Assembly: GCA_035695765.1 (NCBI GenBank)
Contig: DASRRI010000110.1
Location: forward strand, 9,465 to 73,464
From: Dongia_A sp035695765
Lineage (GTDB): Bacteria; Pseudomonadota; Alphaproteobacteria; Dongiales; Dongiaceae
Direction of reading: 5' to 3'
Length of the DNA stretch: 64,000 nucleotides
Under the pieces are notes generated by a model that was not told the DNA's origin, did not search any database, and saw nothing but the letters and a program-made list of their open reading frames with translations. Below, piece after piece: positions 52,209 to 60,507 of the stretch. A program made the translations under genes and the position numbers. Each line of letters starts with the position of its first letter. Within the stretch, counting starts at the first letter, position 1.

Positions 52209-52426
52209 GCGCGACGGCGACCGATATAGACCAGGAATCCGCCTGCCACGATGGCTGCGATGCCCGCAATGTCGGGGATCGCGATGTCGTGCTCCTTCTG
52301 GGCGGTCGCCTGCAGCGGACCCAGATCGATGACCTTTTCCGTCGTCGTATAGCTGAAGCGTCCCATCACCAGGCCGGCGATGCCGAGAACGATCAACACC
52401 ACGCCGAGCATTGCCAAAGGTCTCAT
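52205..52426 (-). CDS. small two-helix membrane protein
   Basis: 73 residues from ATG 52426, preceded by GGAGGGATGGGCGC; the frame to 52501 has no site. Two membrane helices (about 4-22: LAMLGVVLIVLGIAGLVMG, and 52-69: IAGIAAIVAGGFLVYIG) flank a loop FSYTTTEKVIDLGPLQATAQKEH. Similar short hypothetical proteins occur widely in bacteria with no function known to me. Confidence 0.75.
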   Translation of the reverse strand: MRPLAMLGVVLIVLGIAGLVMGRFSYTTTEKVIDLGPLQATAQKEHDIAIPDIAGIAAIVAGGFLVYIGRRRA

Positions 52427-52502
52427 GCGCCCATCCCTCCATTGCCGGAATGACCAGCAATAGCGCGAGCGGGCGGAAAATTCCACTCCCGACGCGATCA
52501 AC

Positions 52503-52619
52503 TCAAAGATCGGCGTAGATCTCCATCACGTTGCCGGTGGTCCCGGGCCCGATCGGTCGACTGAAGATCGTGGGCAGCCTGCTGTCCGGAATCGTTGCGT
52601 TGAGCGCAACACCAGCCAT
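52503..52619 (-). CDS. 38-residue small protein with strong ribosome site
   Basis: From ATG 52619 to TGA 52503. The start has an excellent GGGAGG five bases upstream. The product begins MAGVALNATIPDSRLPTIF and ends GNVMEIYADL; it has no membrane helix or signal peptide. It fits in the 190-base gap left between the divergent small membrane protein and the DUF1330 gene. It may be a real small protein or the start of a truncated gene; I do not recognise it. Confidence 0.45.
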   Translation of the reverse strand: MAGVALNATIPDSRLPTIFSRPIGPGTTGNVMEIYADL

Positions 52620-52695
52620 GTCGCCCTCCCGGCTGTGACAAGCAGACCTTAGCCCGATAGAATGGAACGACAAGCAATGTAGTCGAGGCGCGGCC

Positions 52696-53007
52696 ATGAG
52701 CGCTTACGTCGTTTCGGATGTCGAGATCCTCGATCCTGTGCTGATGGGCCAGTACCGCCTGTTGGCCCAGGAAACCATCGCCAAATATGGCGGGCGCTAT
52801 CTGGCGCGCGGCGGTGCAATCGAATCCATCGAGGGCGGATGGGCACCCAAGGGCCTCATCATCGTCGAATTCCCGGACATGGAGCGGGCGCGCGCCTGGT
52901 ATCATTCGCCGGAATATGGCGAGGCCCTGAAGATTCGCGCGCGTGCGCTGAACCGCAGGCTGATCTTTGTCGAGGGCCTGCCGCCGCAACACGAGGGGGA
53001 AGTGTGA
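52696..53007 (+). CDS. DUF1330 domain protein
   Basis: 103 residues, a ferredoxin-like dimeric alpha/beta barrel. The start YVVSDVEILDPVLMGQYRLLAQETIAKYGGRYLARGG and the end EFPDMERARAWYHSPEYGEALKIRARALNRRLIFVEG are typical. Reaction unknown; the fold resembles small monooxygenases and isomerases. Its stop overlaps the GTG start of the SDR gene by 4 bases (GTGA), so the two are translationally coupled and probably functionally linked. Confidence 0.9.
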   Translation: MSAYVVSDVEILDPVLMGQYRLLAQETIAKYGGRYLARGGAIESIEGGWAPKGLIIVEFPDMERARAWYHSPEYGEALKIRARALNRRLIFVEGLPPQHEGEV

Positions 53008-53774
53008 CGTTTCGCATCGCTGATCTGGAGGGCAAGGTCTTCCTGGTGACAGGCGCCTCCACCGGCATCGGCGCGGCGGTGGCCAAGACGCTCGCTGCGG
53101 AAGGCGTCCGTGTCGCCGTGCATTACAACGAAAGCGAAGGCGCCGCGCATGAGGTGGCCGATGCGATCGGAGCCAAGGGTTGTGAGGCGTTCCTGGTGCA
53201 AGGTGACCTTGCCGATCCGTCCGCGGCACAGCAGATCGTCACGCGCGCGGCCGAGCATTTCGGCCACCTCGATGGCCTGATCAACAATGGCGGTAGCATG
53301 CTGGGGCGCATCCCGGTGATGGAAGCCAGCGATGATCATGTCCGGAAGGTGTTCGAACTCAACGCTCTTTCGCTCGTCGCTGCATCGCGCGCTGCGGTTC
53401 CGTGGCTGCGGCGGCAGGGCGGGACGATCATCAACACCACCTCGATCGCCGCCCGCAACGGCGGCGGCAATGGCGCCGTCCTCTATGCCGCCGCCAAGGC
53501 GTTTGTCAGCAGTTTCACCCGCGGTTTTGCCAAGGAGGTCGTCGCGGACCGGATCCGCGTGAATGCTGTGGCGCCAGGCACCATCCTGACGCCGTTCCAT
53601 GAGCGGTTCTCGAATGAAGAGCAGATGAAGGCGATGGTCGCGACCATCCCGATGGGACGCGCGGGCACCGCGGAAGACTGCGTCGGCGCCTACCTCTATC
53701 TCGCCTCCGAAACGCTGAGCGGCTACGTGACGGGCCAAGTCATCGAGGTGAACGGCGGGCAGCTTATGCCCTGA
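53004..53774 (+). CDS. short-chain dehydrogenase/reductase
   Basis: 256 residues from GTG 53004; the longer frame to 52839 is read-through in the DUF1330 gene. Classical SDR: cofactor loop TGASTGIG (17-24), INNGG near 93-97, catalytic S147, Y161 and K165 (YAAAK), and the C-terminal SGYVTGQVIEVNGGQLMP. NAD(P)-dependent oxidation or reduction; substrate unknown, possibly shared with the coupled DUF1330 protein. Confidence 0.92.
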   Translation: MTFRIADLEGKVFLVTGASTGIGAAVAKTLAAEGVRVAVHYNESEGAAHEVADAIGAKGCEAFLVQGDLADPSAAQQIVTRAAEHFGHLDGLINNGGSMLGRIPVMEASDDHVRKVFELNALSLVAASRAAVPWLRRQGGTIINTTSIAARNGGGNGAVLYAAAKAFVSSFTRGFAKEVVADRIRVNAVAPGTILTPFHERFSNEEQMKAMVATIPMGRAGTAEDCVGAYLYLASETLSGYVTGQVIEVNGGQLMP

Positions 53775-53801
53775 GCTGATCTATTCTGATCGCATTTCCT
53801 A

Positions 53802-53826
53802 CGCCGAACCGGCAACCACTTCGGCG
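53802..53826. terminator. weak bidirectional stem-loop between SDR and CUT2 permease
   Basis: CGCCGAA (53802-53808) pairs with TTCGGCG (53820-53826) around an 11-base loop, within the 61-base gap between convergent genes. No T-run follows on either strand, so only the position and symmetry support a terminator. Confidence 0.4.
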
Positions 53827-53835
53827 GAAAATGCT

Positions 53836-54798
53836 CTATGTCTGCTTGCGCTGGCGGCCGTAGATCAACAGCATCCCGATGATCACCGCGCCATAGATCA
53901 GCTGCCGGCCAGCCTCTTCGATCTGCATCACCGAGAGGATGGATTGCAGCAAGGTGATCAGGATGACACCGGCAATCGTTCCGACATAGGAGCCGCGGCC
54001 GCCGAGGATGTTGGTGCCGCCAAGCACGACCGACGCCACGGCCGGCAGCAGATAGGGATCGCCCATCGATTGATAGGCCTTGGTCGAATAGCCGGCCAGC
54101 AGCACCCCTGCGGACGCCGAGAGCCCGCCCGATGCAGCGAAGGCCAGCAACATGATCCGCTGAGTTGCGATGCCCGATAGATAGGCGGCTCGTTCGCGAT
54201 TGCCGATGGCGTACACGGCGCGACCGAAGGTCGTGCGCATCAGCACGAAGATCGTGGCCGCGCCCACCGCCACCCACACGAACAAGGCATTGGGGATATT
54301 GAGGATGAGCCGCCCTGTCGCCAGCTCATGCATCGTGTCGGTTGCGTGGTCCTGCGGCGCGAACCCGCCGGTGCGCAACACCATCAGCCCCTGCGCCACT
54401 GCGTTCATGCCAAGCGTGAAGATCATGGACGGCACGCGCAGATAGGCGATGCCGATGCCGTTCGCGAACCCCATCACAAACCCGCAAAAGATTCCGAAGG
54501 GGATCGCCAGATTGTTCCAGGGTGCATCCCAGCCCGCAGCAGCCGTCGACATCATGCCCCCGACGGTCAGGACCCACGGCACGGAGAGATCGATCTGGCC
54601 AAGCAGGACGACCAGCATCATGCCGGTGGCGATGAGTCCGAGGAACGAGGCGACCTGCAACTGCTGCAGGAGATATTCCGGCGACAGGAAGCTGCTGGAA
54701 TAGAGGCTGCCGACCAGCAACAGCGCAATGATACACGCAAACGCCGCCAGGACCGCCCGGTCCATCCGATTGAAGAACCCGATGAGCGCTGCTCCCAT
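53836..54798 (-). CDS. CUT2 (ribose-type) ABC transporter permease, second
   Basis: 320 residues, about 9-10 membrane helices. Family segments: ATGMMLVVLLGQIDLSVPWVLTVGGMMSTAAA near residues 57-90 and the coupling region TTFGRAVYAIGNRERAAYLSGI; the end AVASVVLGGTNILGGRGSYVGTIAGVILITLLQSIL is the typical glycine-rich helix. It works with the co-directional permease, 6 bases upstream. Last gene of the sugar-import operon. Confidence 0.92.
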   Translation of the reverse strand: MGAALIGFFNRMDRAVLAAFACIIALLLVGSLYSSSFLSPEYLLQQLQVASFLGLIATGMMLVVLLGQIDLSVPWVLTVGGMMSTAAAGWDAPWNNLAIPFGIFCGFVMGFANGIGIAYLRVPSMIFTLGMNAVAQGLMVLRTGGFAPQDHATDTMHELATGRLILNIPNALFVWVAVGAATIFVLMRTTFGRAVYAIGNRERAAYLSGIATQRIMLLAFAASGGLSASAGVLLAGYSTKAYQSMGDPYLLPAVASVVLGGTNILGGRGSYVGTIAGVILITLLQSILSVMQIEEAGRQLIYGAVIIGMLLIYGRQRKQT

Positions 54799-54804
54799 GG
54801 CGGT

Positions 54805-55785
54805 CTATCCGAACAGGTCGAGGCGGTTCTTGATGCGCAGCAGCCGCAGCGAGCCGAGCGTGACCGCTACCAGCAAGATTACGCCCTGGAACAAGGGCTG
54901 CCAGAACGGCTCCATGTCGAACACGAACAAGAGATCGCCGATGGTGCGCAACACGAAAGCGCCGAAGATCGCGCCGATGGCGCTGCCCGATCCGCCGAAC
55001 AGCGAAACGCCGCCCAGGACCACGGCGGCGATGGAATTCAGCGTGTAGGTGCCGCCGATCGCGGCCGAAGCCTCGCCCGAATAGGTAATGAAGGTCAGCA
55101 TCAATCCACCGCACGAGGCGAGAAAGCCCGACAGCACATAGGCCAGCATGCGGCCCTTCTCGATCGGGACACCGGACATGTAGGCCGCGGGTTCCGACGA
55201 GCCGATGGCATAGGCCGCACGGCCAAGCATGGACCTGCGGAATGGCACCCAGACTACCAGCACGATGCCCAGCAGCACGACCAGCGCTGTCGGAATGCCG
55301 CCCGGCAGCTGCCCGGTCAAAGCATCGGCCAGATCGGAATTGATGTCGCCGCCCGGCACGGGGCGCAGCCAGAGCGAGATACCGAAAAACACCGCGCCGG
55401 TGGCAAGCGTCGTCACGATCGGTTGCAGCCTGCCATAGATCACGATCACGCCGTTGAGCGCGCCGCACGCGATGCCGGTTGCCAGCACGCCGACAATGCC
55501 AAGCGCGGTCTCGAACGCCGTGCCGATCACGATAGTCGAGGCGAGGCAGTTCGCCAGCACGAACATCATGCCGACCGACAGATCGATGCCGGCGGTCAGC
55601 ACGACCATGGTCTGCGCCATCGCGACCAGGGCCAGAAGGACGCCCTTGTTCGACGCCGTCATGATCACGTTCGCAGAGAAGCCGGCGCTGTGGTTGCCGG
55701 TATAGACCGCGAACATGATGACGAAGACGACAAGGGCCAGGAGGGTGCCAAGGTTCTCGGAGAACCAGTAGCGGAAATCACGCAC
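54805..55785 (-). CDS. CUT2 (ribose-type) ABC transporter permease, first
   Basis: 326 residues with 9-10 membrane helices; AMAQTMVVLTAGIDLSVGMMFVLANCLAS and FRRSMLGRAAYAIGSSEPAAYMSGV are the RbsC-family signatures, and AAVVLGGVSLFGGSGSAIGAIFGAFVLRTIG closes the channel part. Having two distinct permeases points to a heteromeric channel, as in YtfT/YjfF-type importers. Its start overlaps the ATPase stop by 8 bases. Confidence 0.92.
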   Translation of the reverse strand: MRDFRYWFSENLGTLLALVVFVIMFAVYTGNHSAGFSANVIMTASNKGVLLALVAMAQTMVVLTAGIDLSVGMMFVLANCLASTIVIGTAFETALGIVGVLATGIACGALNGVIVIYGRLQPIVTTLATGAVFFGISLWLRPVPGGDINSDLADALTGQLPGGIPTALVVLLGIVLVVWVPFRRSMLGRAAYAIGSSEPAAYMSGVPIEKGRMLAYVLSGFLASCGGLMLTFITYSGEASAAIGGTYTLNSIAAVVLGGVSLFGGSGSAIGAIFGAFVLRTIGDLLFVFDMEPFWQPLFQGVILLVAVTLGSLRLLRIKNRLDLFG

Positions 55786-57316
55786 TGCGCACCTCGTCCG
55801 TGGACTGGATGTTGAGCGCGCTGCTGATCAAGGTGTGCTCATTGATGTCGGCGCCGGCCAATGTGCGAATGATCGCGCCGTCATACATGACCAGGACCCG
55901 GTCGCAGCAGCCGATCAGCTCGTCATAGTCGGTCGAATAGAACAGGATCGTCGCCCCATTGTCGGCGAGCCGGCGCAGCAGCTGATAGATCTCCTGCTTG
56001 GTCCCGACGTCGATGCCACGGGTCGGGTCGTTGAGCAGGATGATGCGCGGCGCGATCATCAGCCATTTGGCGATGACCACCTTCTGCTGATTGCCGCCAG
56101 ACAAGGCACCGACCGATATCCCCGTCCCGGCGGTCCGGATCGCCAGCAAGGATACCATCTCCTCGACGGCCTTGGCCTCCTTGGATTGATCGATGATGCC
56201 GAAGCGCGACACGTTATCGAGCGCGGCGAGGGAGAGATTGTCCCGCACCGACATCGGCAGCATCAGTCCTTCAGTCTTTCGATCTTCTGGAATCAGGGCC
56301 ATGCCGGCGCGGTTTCCCTTCGCGCCCCTGGGGCTGCGGATGCGAACGGGCCGCCCATCGATCAGGACTTCGCCCGACGATCCCTTCAGCACGCCAAAAA
56401 GCGCCAGCAGCAATTCCCGCTGACCCTGCCCGTCCAGGCCGCCCAGTCCCACGATCTCGCCCGGGCTGGCGCGGAAGGAGATGTCGCTCAGCCGGTTGGT
56501 CCAGCTGAGGTTGCGCACCTCGAGCGCGCTTTTCGCCTGGCCGCTGCGGCCGGCTGGCTTGGGCGGGAAGACGTGGGAGTATTCCCGGCCGATCATCAAC
56601 TCGACCACTTCCTTGCTGCCCTTGGTGCCAGCCTTGTAGGTCGCGACGTTGCGGCCGTTGCGGAACACGGTGCAATCGTCCGCCAGCTCGTCGATCTCCT
56701 GCATGCGGTGTGAGATGTAAAGCAGTGCCAGCCCTTCGGTGCGCAGGCGCTTCAGCACTGCGAAGACCTTCGCCACGTCGCCGGCGGTCAAAGCGGAGGT
56801 CGCCTCGTCCAGGATGAGGATGCGTGGGCGGCGTGCCAGCGCCTTCGCGATCTCCACCATCTGCCGGCGCGACAAAGGCAGGTCCTTCACCGGCGCCATT
56901 GGATGGATATCTTCCGCGCCGGCCCGCGCCAGCGCCTCTTCCGCCAGCCGACGCTGCGCCCTGCGATCTATCAGGCCGAGCCTGGTCGGTGGATCGCTAA
57001 TGCCGATGTTGTCCGCCACCGACAGATCGGGGATGAGCGACAGCTCCTGGAAGATGCAGACGATGCCCGCCTGGTTGGCGGCTTTCGGTCCAGGAAACGC
57101 GACCTTGTGCCCTTCCAGCTCCAGCACGCCCTGGTCTGGCTGGACCACGCCGGCCATGATCTTGATGAGCGTGGATTTGCCGGCGCCATTTTCGCCGAGC
57201 ACAGCGTGGATCTTGCCGGCCTCGACCAGCAGGCTCGCTTCTTCCAGCGCACGGACGCCGCCATAGCGCTTCGAGACGCCTTCCATGCGAAACAGGGGAG
57301 CGGCCATCGCATTCAT
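55778..57316 (-). CDS. CUT2 sugar ABC transporter ATPase (two NBDs)
   Basis: 512 residues from ATG 57316 (57307 also possible); the frame to 57601 is read-through in the binding-protein gene. Domain 1: Walker A GENGAGKST, signature region LPLSRRQMVEIAKAL, Walker B ILILDEATSALT. Domain 2: degenerate Walker A (GLGGLDGQGQRELLLALFG), signature LSGGNQQKVVIAKWL, Walker B IILLNDPTRGIDVG. This is the RbsA layout. A 30-base palindrome lies just upstream in the gap after the binding-protein gene. Confidence 0.92.
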   Translation of the reverse strand: MNAMAAPLFRMEGVSKRYGGVRALEEASLLVEAGKIHAVLGENGAGKSTLIKIMAGVVQPDQGVLELEGHKVAFPGPKAANQAGIVCIFQELSLIPDLSVADNIGISDPPTRLGLIDRRAQRRLAEEALARAGAEDIHPMAPVKDLPLSRRQMVEIAKALARRPRILILDEATSALTAGDVAKVFAVLKRLRTEGLALLYISHRMQEIDELADDCTVFRNGRNVATYKAGTKGSKEVVELMIGREYSHVFPPKPAGRSGQAKSALEVRNLSWTNRLSDISFRASPGEIVGLGGLDGQGQRELLLALFGVLKGSSGEVLIDGRPVRIRSPRGAKGNRAGMALIPEDRKTEGLMLPMSVRDNLSLAALDNVSRFGIIDQSKEAKAVEEMVSLLAIRTAGTGISVGALSGGNQQKVVIAKWLMIAPRIILLNDPTRGIDVGTKQEIYQLLRRLADNGATILFYSTDYDELIGCCDRVLVMYDGAIIRTLAGADINEHTLISSALNIQSTDEVRSA

Positions 57317-57336
57317 GATGGGACTTTCGCAGACAG

Positions 57337-57366
57337 CAGCGGCGCTGCCAATTGGCAGCGCCGCTG
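57337..57366. repeat. 30-base perfect palindrome after the binding-protein gene
   Basis: Bases 57337-57366 are perfectly self-complementary around the central AATT (57350-57353), so the transcript can fold into a long hairpin. It lies in the 64-base gap between the binding-protein stop (57381) and the ATPase start (57316). No T-run follows on the minus strand. Message protection or partial termination to favour binding protein is the likely role, as with the hairpin at 38880-38910. Confidence 0.8.
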
Positions 57367-57380
57367 GCTCGAATGCAATG

Positions 57381-58523
57381 TTACTGGTTCTGCTCCGACT
57401 GACCCATGATCTCCTGGGCCGTGAAGTTGATGCCGCAGGTCGGGAAGGCATTGCCGACGAAGAAGTTGTCGGACTGGTCGGCGTAGAAGTTCTCGCCATC
57501 CTTGAAGTTCGGGTCCTCGACCTCTGCCAGCGGCAGCTTGATCGATTGCGGGACCACCTGCCCTTCCAGCGCCGCGATCGCGGTCTTGATTGCGACTGCA
57601 ACTTGAGCCGGACCGGTGCCGCCGGACGCGCATTTCAGGCCGTCGCCCGTATGCTCGCCGCACAGCTTGCGGAAGCCATTCTCTGTCTCGCCGCCGACCG
57701 GCACGAACGGATGCTTCGCATCCATCATGGCGCGGACGGTTCCGGTTGATCCGCCCTGCACCGTCACGCCGACGAAGCTCTTGTGGACGGCGATCGCGTC
57801 GGCCACCACCTTCTGCGCTGTCCCGTCGTCCCACTTGCCGACGACTTCCACGGTCTCCCACGGCTTGCCGGAGGCCTTCAAAGTTTCCTGGATGCCTTCG
57901 TGACGGTCGCGGTCGACGGAGGTACCTTCGACGCCGCGCACTTCGAGCACCTTGCCGCCACTCGGGATGTTTTTGATCAGCCAGTCAGCCCAATAGACGC
58001 CAAGGCCCTTCTGGTCGACGTTGACGTTGATCGCCTGGTCGGTGTCGAGAATGTTGTCGAACGCGACCAGCACCACGCCGGCTTTCTTCGCGCGCTTGAT
58101 CACCGGCCCAAAGGCCGCCGGATTCTGGGCGTTGACCACGATGGCGTCGTAACCGGAATCGATGAAGTTATCGACTGCAGCCAGCTGCGCGGCCAGATCC
58201 TCGCCGGTCGAGACGACCTTGAATTCCTTGAGCTTGGCCTTGACCTCCGGCTGGTCGGCATAGGCCTTTGCCGTCTTGATCATCTGGATGCGCCAGGTGT
58301 TGCCGATGAACCCGTTGGCGAGCGCGATTCGGTACGGCCCTTCCTTTTTCGGAAACTGGAAAAACTTGGTATCCTTGGTCCAGGGCACGAAGCATTCCGG
58401 TTCAGCCGCTGGGCCGGATACGACCTCCTGAGCCTTGGCACCAGGTGCATGCATGAAAAGCGCGGTGACCGACGCTGCCGCAAGCAGCGTCATCGCCCGC
58501 CGAAGCGTGGTCGACGTAGACAT
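57381..58523 (-). CDS. CUT2 periplasmic sugar-binding protein
   Basis: 380 residues with a Sec signal peptide (cut near GAKA-QE) and a GGAGG site before ATG 58523. The mature fold is the ribose-binding type: PYRIALANGFIGNTWRIQMIKTAKAYAD, DNFIDSGYDAIVVNAQNPAAFGPVIKRAKKAGVVLVAFDNILD and VLEVRGVEGTSVDRDRHEG. Four cysteines are present in the mature part, unusual for the family. No sugar can be named. It is the first gene of the importer operon, under a strong predicted promoter with LacI operators. Confidence 0.92.
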   Translation of the reverse strand: MSTSTTLRRAMTLLAAASVTALFMHAPGAKAQEVVSGPAAEPECFVPWTKDTKFFQFPKKEGPYRIALANGFIGNTWRIQMIKTAKAYADQPEVKAKLKEFKVVSTGEDLAAQLAAVDNFIDSGYDAIVVNAQNPAAFGPVIKRAKKAGVVLVAFDNILDTDQAINVNVDQKGLGVYWADWLIKNIPSGGKVLEVRGVEGTSVDRDRHEGIQETLKASGKPWETVEVVGKWDDGTAQKVVADAIAVHKSFVGVTVQGGSTGTVRAMMDAKHPFVPVGGETENGFRKLCGEHTGDGLKCASGGTGPAQVAVAIKTAIAALEGQVVPQSIKLPLAEVEDPNFKDGENFYADQSDNFFVGNAFPTCGINFTAQEIMGQSEQNQ

Positions 58524-58622
58524 CCGAATTCCTCCCTAAAGAACGTTCTTCGTTGATTGCCGGGCGGGAATATTTGTTGTTCGCCCCTGACTGCTCTTGC
58601 CTTTCCCGCCAGGGTGTTCCAA

Positions 58623-58651
58623 TGAATAGGAGCAAATGAAAGCGCTGTCAA
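58623..58651 (-). promoter_or_regulatory. predicted promoter of the CUT2 importer operon
   Basis: On the minus strand TTGACA (58651-58646) and TATTCA (58628-58623) are separated by exactly 17 bases, close to sigma-70 consensus. The proximal operator copy (58638-58649) covers the -35 end and the spacer. The start codon is about 95 bases downstream. Confidence 0.7.
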
Positions 58652-58671
58652 TTGGCAATGAAAGCGCTTTC
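58638..58671. promoter_or_regulatory. paired LacI-type operators
   Basis: GAAAGCGCTTTC at 58660-58671 is a perfect 12-base palindrome with the central CG typical of LacI-family sites. GAAAGCGCTGTC at 58638-58649 is the same with one mismatch. Their centres are 22 bases apart, two helical turns. The proximal copy overlaps the importer promoter, and both lie between the importer and the divergent LacI gene. Confidence 0.8.
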
Positions 58672-58734
58672 TCGTAGAATTGACAAGCCTTCCCACTGAA
58701 ATCAAAACATCTCAAAGCTGGCGCGGAGGGAGCC

Positions 58735-59781
58735 ATTCGCAGAAAACGCAGTACCCTGGCCGATGTGGCGAAGCTCGCCGGCGTCAGCGCGGTGACGGTC
58801 TCGCGCGCGTTGCGCCAGCCGGGCATGGTGTCGGCCGCGTTGCGCGACCGCGTCGATGCTGCTGTGAGCGAGCTGGCTTACGTGCCCGACGTGGCCGCGA
58901 GCCGCCTCGCCTCAGCGCGTACGCATTCGATCGGCGTCATCGTGTCGTCGCTCACCAACGGTGTGTTCGCCGACTATCTGCGCGCGCTGCATGACACGCT
59001 CCTGCCGGCGGGCTTCCAGGTCGTGGTGTTTTCCAGCCGTTATTCCTCGACCGAGGAAGAGAAGGCGATCGCGACCCTGATCGGGCAGCATCCAGAAGCG
59101 ATCATCATCGCGGGCATCGACCAGACGCCGCATGCGCGCCGGTTGCTGGAGCGATCGGGCGTTCCTGTCATCCAGACCTTCGAGCTGACCGACGATCCGA
59201 TCGACATCAATGTCGGACTGTCGCAACGCCAGGCAGGATACAGCGCGACCCGCTTCCTGATCGACCAGGGCCATCGCAAGATCGGCTATATCGCCGCGCG
59301 CCTGGATGCACGCGCCCATGCGCGCATGGCCGGCTATAACCGCGCGATGGAGGAGGCGCACCTCGACGTGGGCGGGTTGGTCGCCACCACGCCGCGGCCA
59401 TCGAGCGTGAGCGTGGGCGGTGAACTGCTCGGAGACATTCTCGATCGGCGCGCCGATCTCGAGGCCTTGTTCTGTTGCGACGACAACCTCGCGCTCGGCG
59501 CGCTCTTCGAATGCCAGCGCCGCAACATCCCGGTGCCGGGTCAGATTTCCATCATCGGCTTCAACGATCTCGAATTCGCGGCCTGCGCTCATCCGCCGAT
59601 TTCCTCGGTCGCGACGCCACGCTATGAGATGGGCCGGCTGGCATCGGAGATCGTGATGAGGATCATCGAGAGCGGCGAGCGCCCCGCCAACCGCCGCATC
59701 GATGTCGGCTTCGCGATCCGCGAACGCGGCAGCACCCTCCGCAGAGATCGTCCGCAGCCGCTCCGAGCCCTGTCCGAATAG
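58735..59781 (+). CDS. LacI-family regulator of the CUT2 importer, probable AUU start
   Basis: 348 residues if it starts at ATT 58735, five bases after a strong GGAGG (58725-58729). The frame has no ATG, GTG or TTG between the TGA at 58681 and GTG 58765, and GTG 58765 would remove the first helix of the DNA-binding domain (RRKRSTLADVAKLAGVSAVTVSRALRQPG). An effector domain of periplasmic-binding type follows. It is divergent from the importer and close to paired palindromes, so it should repress both. A TTGACA at 58680-58685 may be its own -35. Confidence 0.85.
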   Translation: MRRKRSTLADVAKLAGVSAVTVSRALRQPGMVSAALRDRVDAAVSELAYVPDVAASRLASARTHSIGVIVSSLTNGVFADYLRALHDTLLPAGFQVVVFSSRYSSTEEEKAIATLIGQHPEAIIIAGIDQTPHARRLLERSGVPVIQTFELTDDPIDINVGLSQRQAGYSATRFLIDQGHRKIGYIAARLDARAHARMAGYNRAMEEAHLDVGGLVATTPRPSSVSVGGELLGDILDRRADLEALFCCDDNLALGALFECQRRNIPVPGQISIIGFNDLEFAACAHPPISSVATPRYEMGRLASEIVMRIIESGERPANRRIDVGFAIRERGSTLRRDRPQPLRALSE

Positions 59782-59979
59782 CGCGCCCCGCGCGCGGATC
59801 CCCGCCAGGAGCCGAGTCGGATTCAGCCGGAAAAGCGCCAAAAGCAGCCTAAATACCGGGTCCAAATCCTCGCACGCCGGGCTGCCTCACCGCGCTGGTA
59901 GACTCTATTTTAACGATTGTCGGCGAATCCTACCGGGACCGCACCCTACAGCCAGACGGGGTCTTTCCGGTATTCGCGC

Positions 59980-60456
59980 ATGCTTCGGATTTTCGCCGCA
60001 TTCCTGATGGTCGCCTTCGCCAGCGCCGCGCACGCCGCGGAGCCGCGCACCATGATGGATTGCTTCAACGAAGCCGGCCAGACCTACAAGGTTCCGCCGC
60101 TGCTGCTGCAGGCGATCGCCTGGGTTGAAAGCCGGTATGACAAGAATGCGAACAACTACAATACCAACGGCTCGACAGATATGGGCGTGATGCAGATCAA
60201 TTCGCTCTGGCTCGAGCCGCTGTCCGAATACGGCATCAAGAAAAAGCACCTCTACAACGCCTGCTTCAACATCAACGTCGCCGCCTGGATCCTGCGCAAG
60301 CAGATCAACGAGGTCGGCTACAACTGGCAGGCAGTTGCTCACTACCACTCCCGCAATGCCGACCGCGGTGACAGCTATGCCCGCAAGGTCGCGCGCATCT
60401 ATTTCGCGCTGAAGCGGCAGCAGACCGCTCTCGACCAACAAATCGCGCGGCGGTAG
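59980..60456 (+). CDS. lytic transglycosylase (SLT domain, VirB1/IpgF-like)
   Basis: 158 residues from ATG 59980, which gives a clean signal peptide (MLRIFAAFLMVAFASAAHA, cut before AE); an in-frame start at 59917 would bury it. The SLT domain has catalytic E50 in LLLQAIAWVESRYD, then STDMGVMQINSLWL and VAHYHSRNADRGDSYARKV. It cleaves peptidoglycan to make room for an envelope machine. It converges on the tad genes, so a role in pilus assembly is plausible. Confidence 0.88.
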   Translation: MLRIFAAFLMVAFASAAHAAEPRTMMDCFNEAGQTYKVPPLLLQAIAWVESRYDKNANNYNTNGSTDMGVMQINSLWLEPLSEYGIKKKHLYNACFNINVAAWILRKQINEVGYNWQAVAHYHSRNADRGDSYARKVARIYFALKRQQTALDQQIARR

Positions 60457-60507
60457 CGAGCGAGCCGAACTTCTGGCGCGGCCAAGTCCTTTATTTCCTC
60501 CAGAACA

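Noticed and set aside
54328..55815. 495-codon plus-strand frame
   Set aside because: Antisense to two clear CUT2 permeases; the composition (His, Arg, Gln, Asp-rich) is typical of antisense frames in GC-rich DNA.
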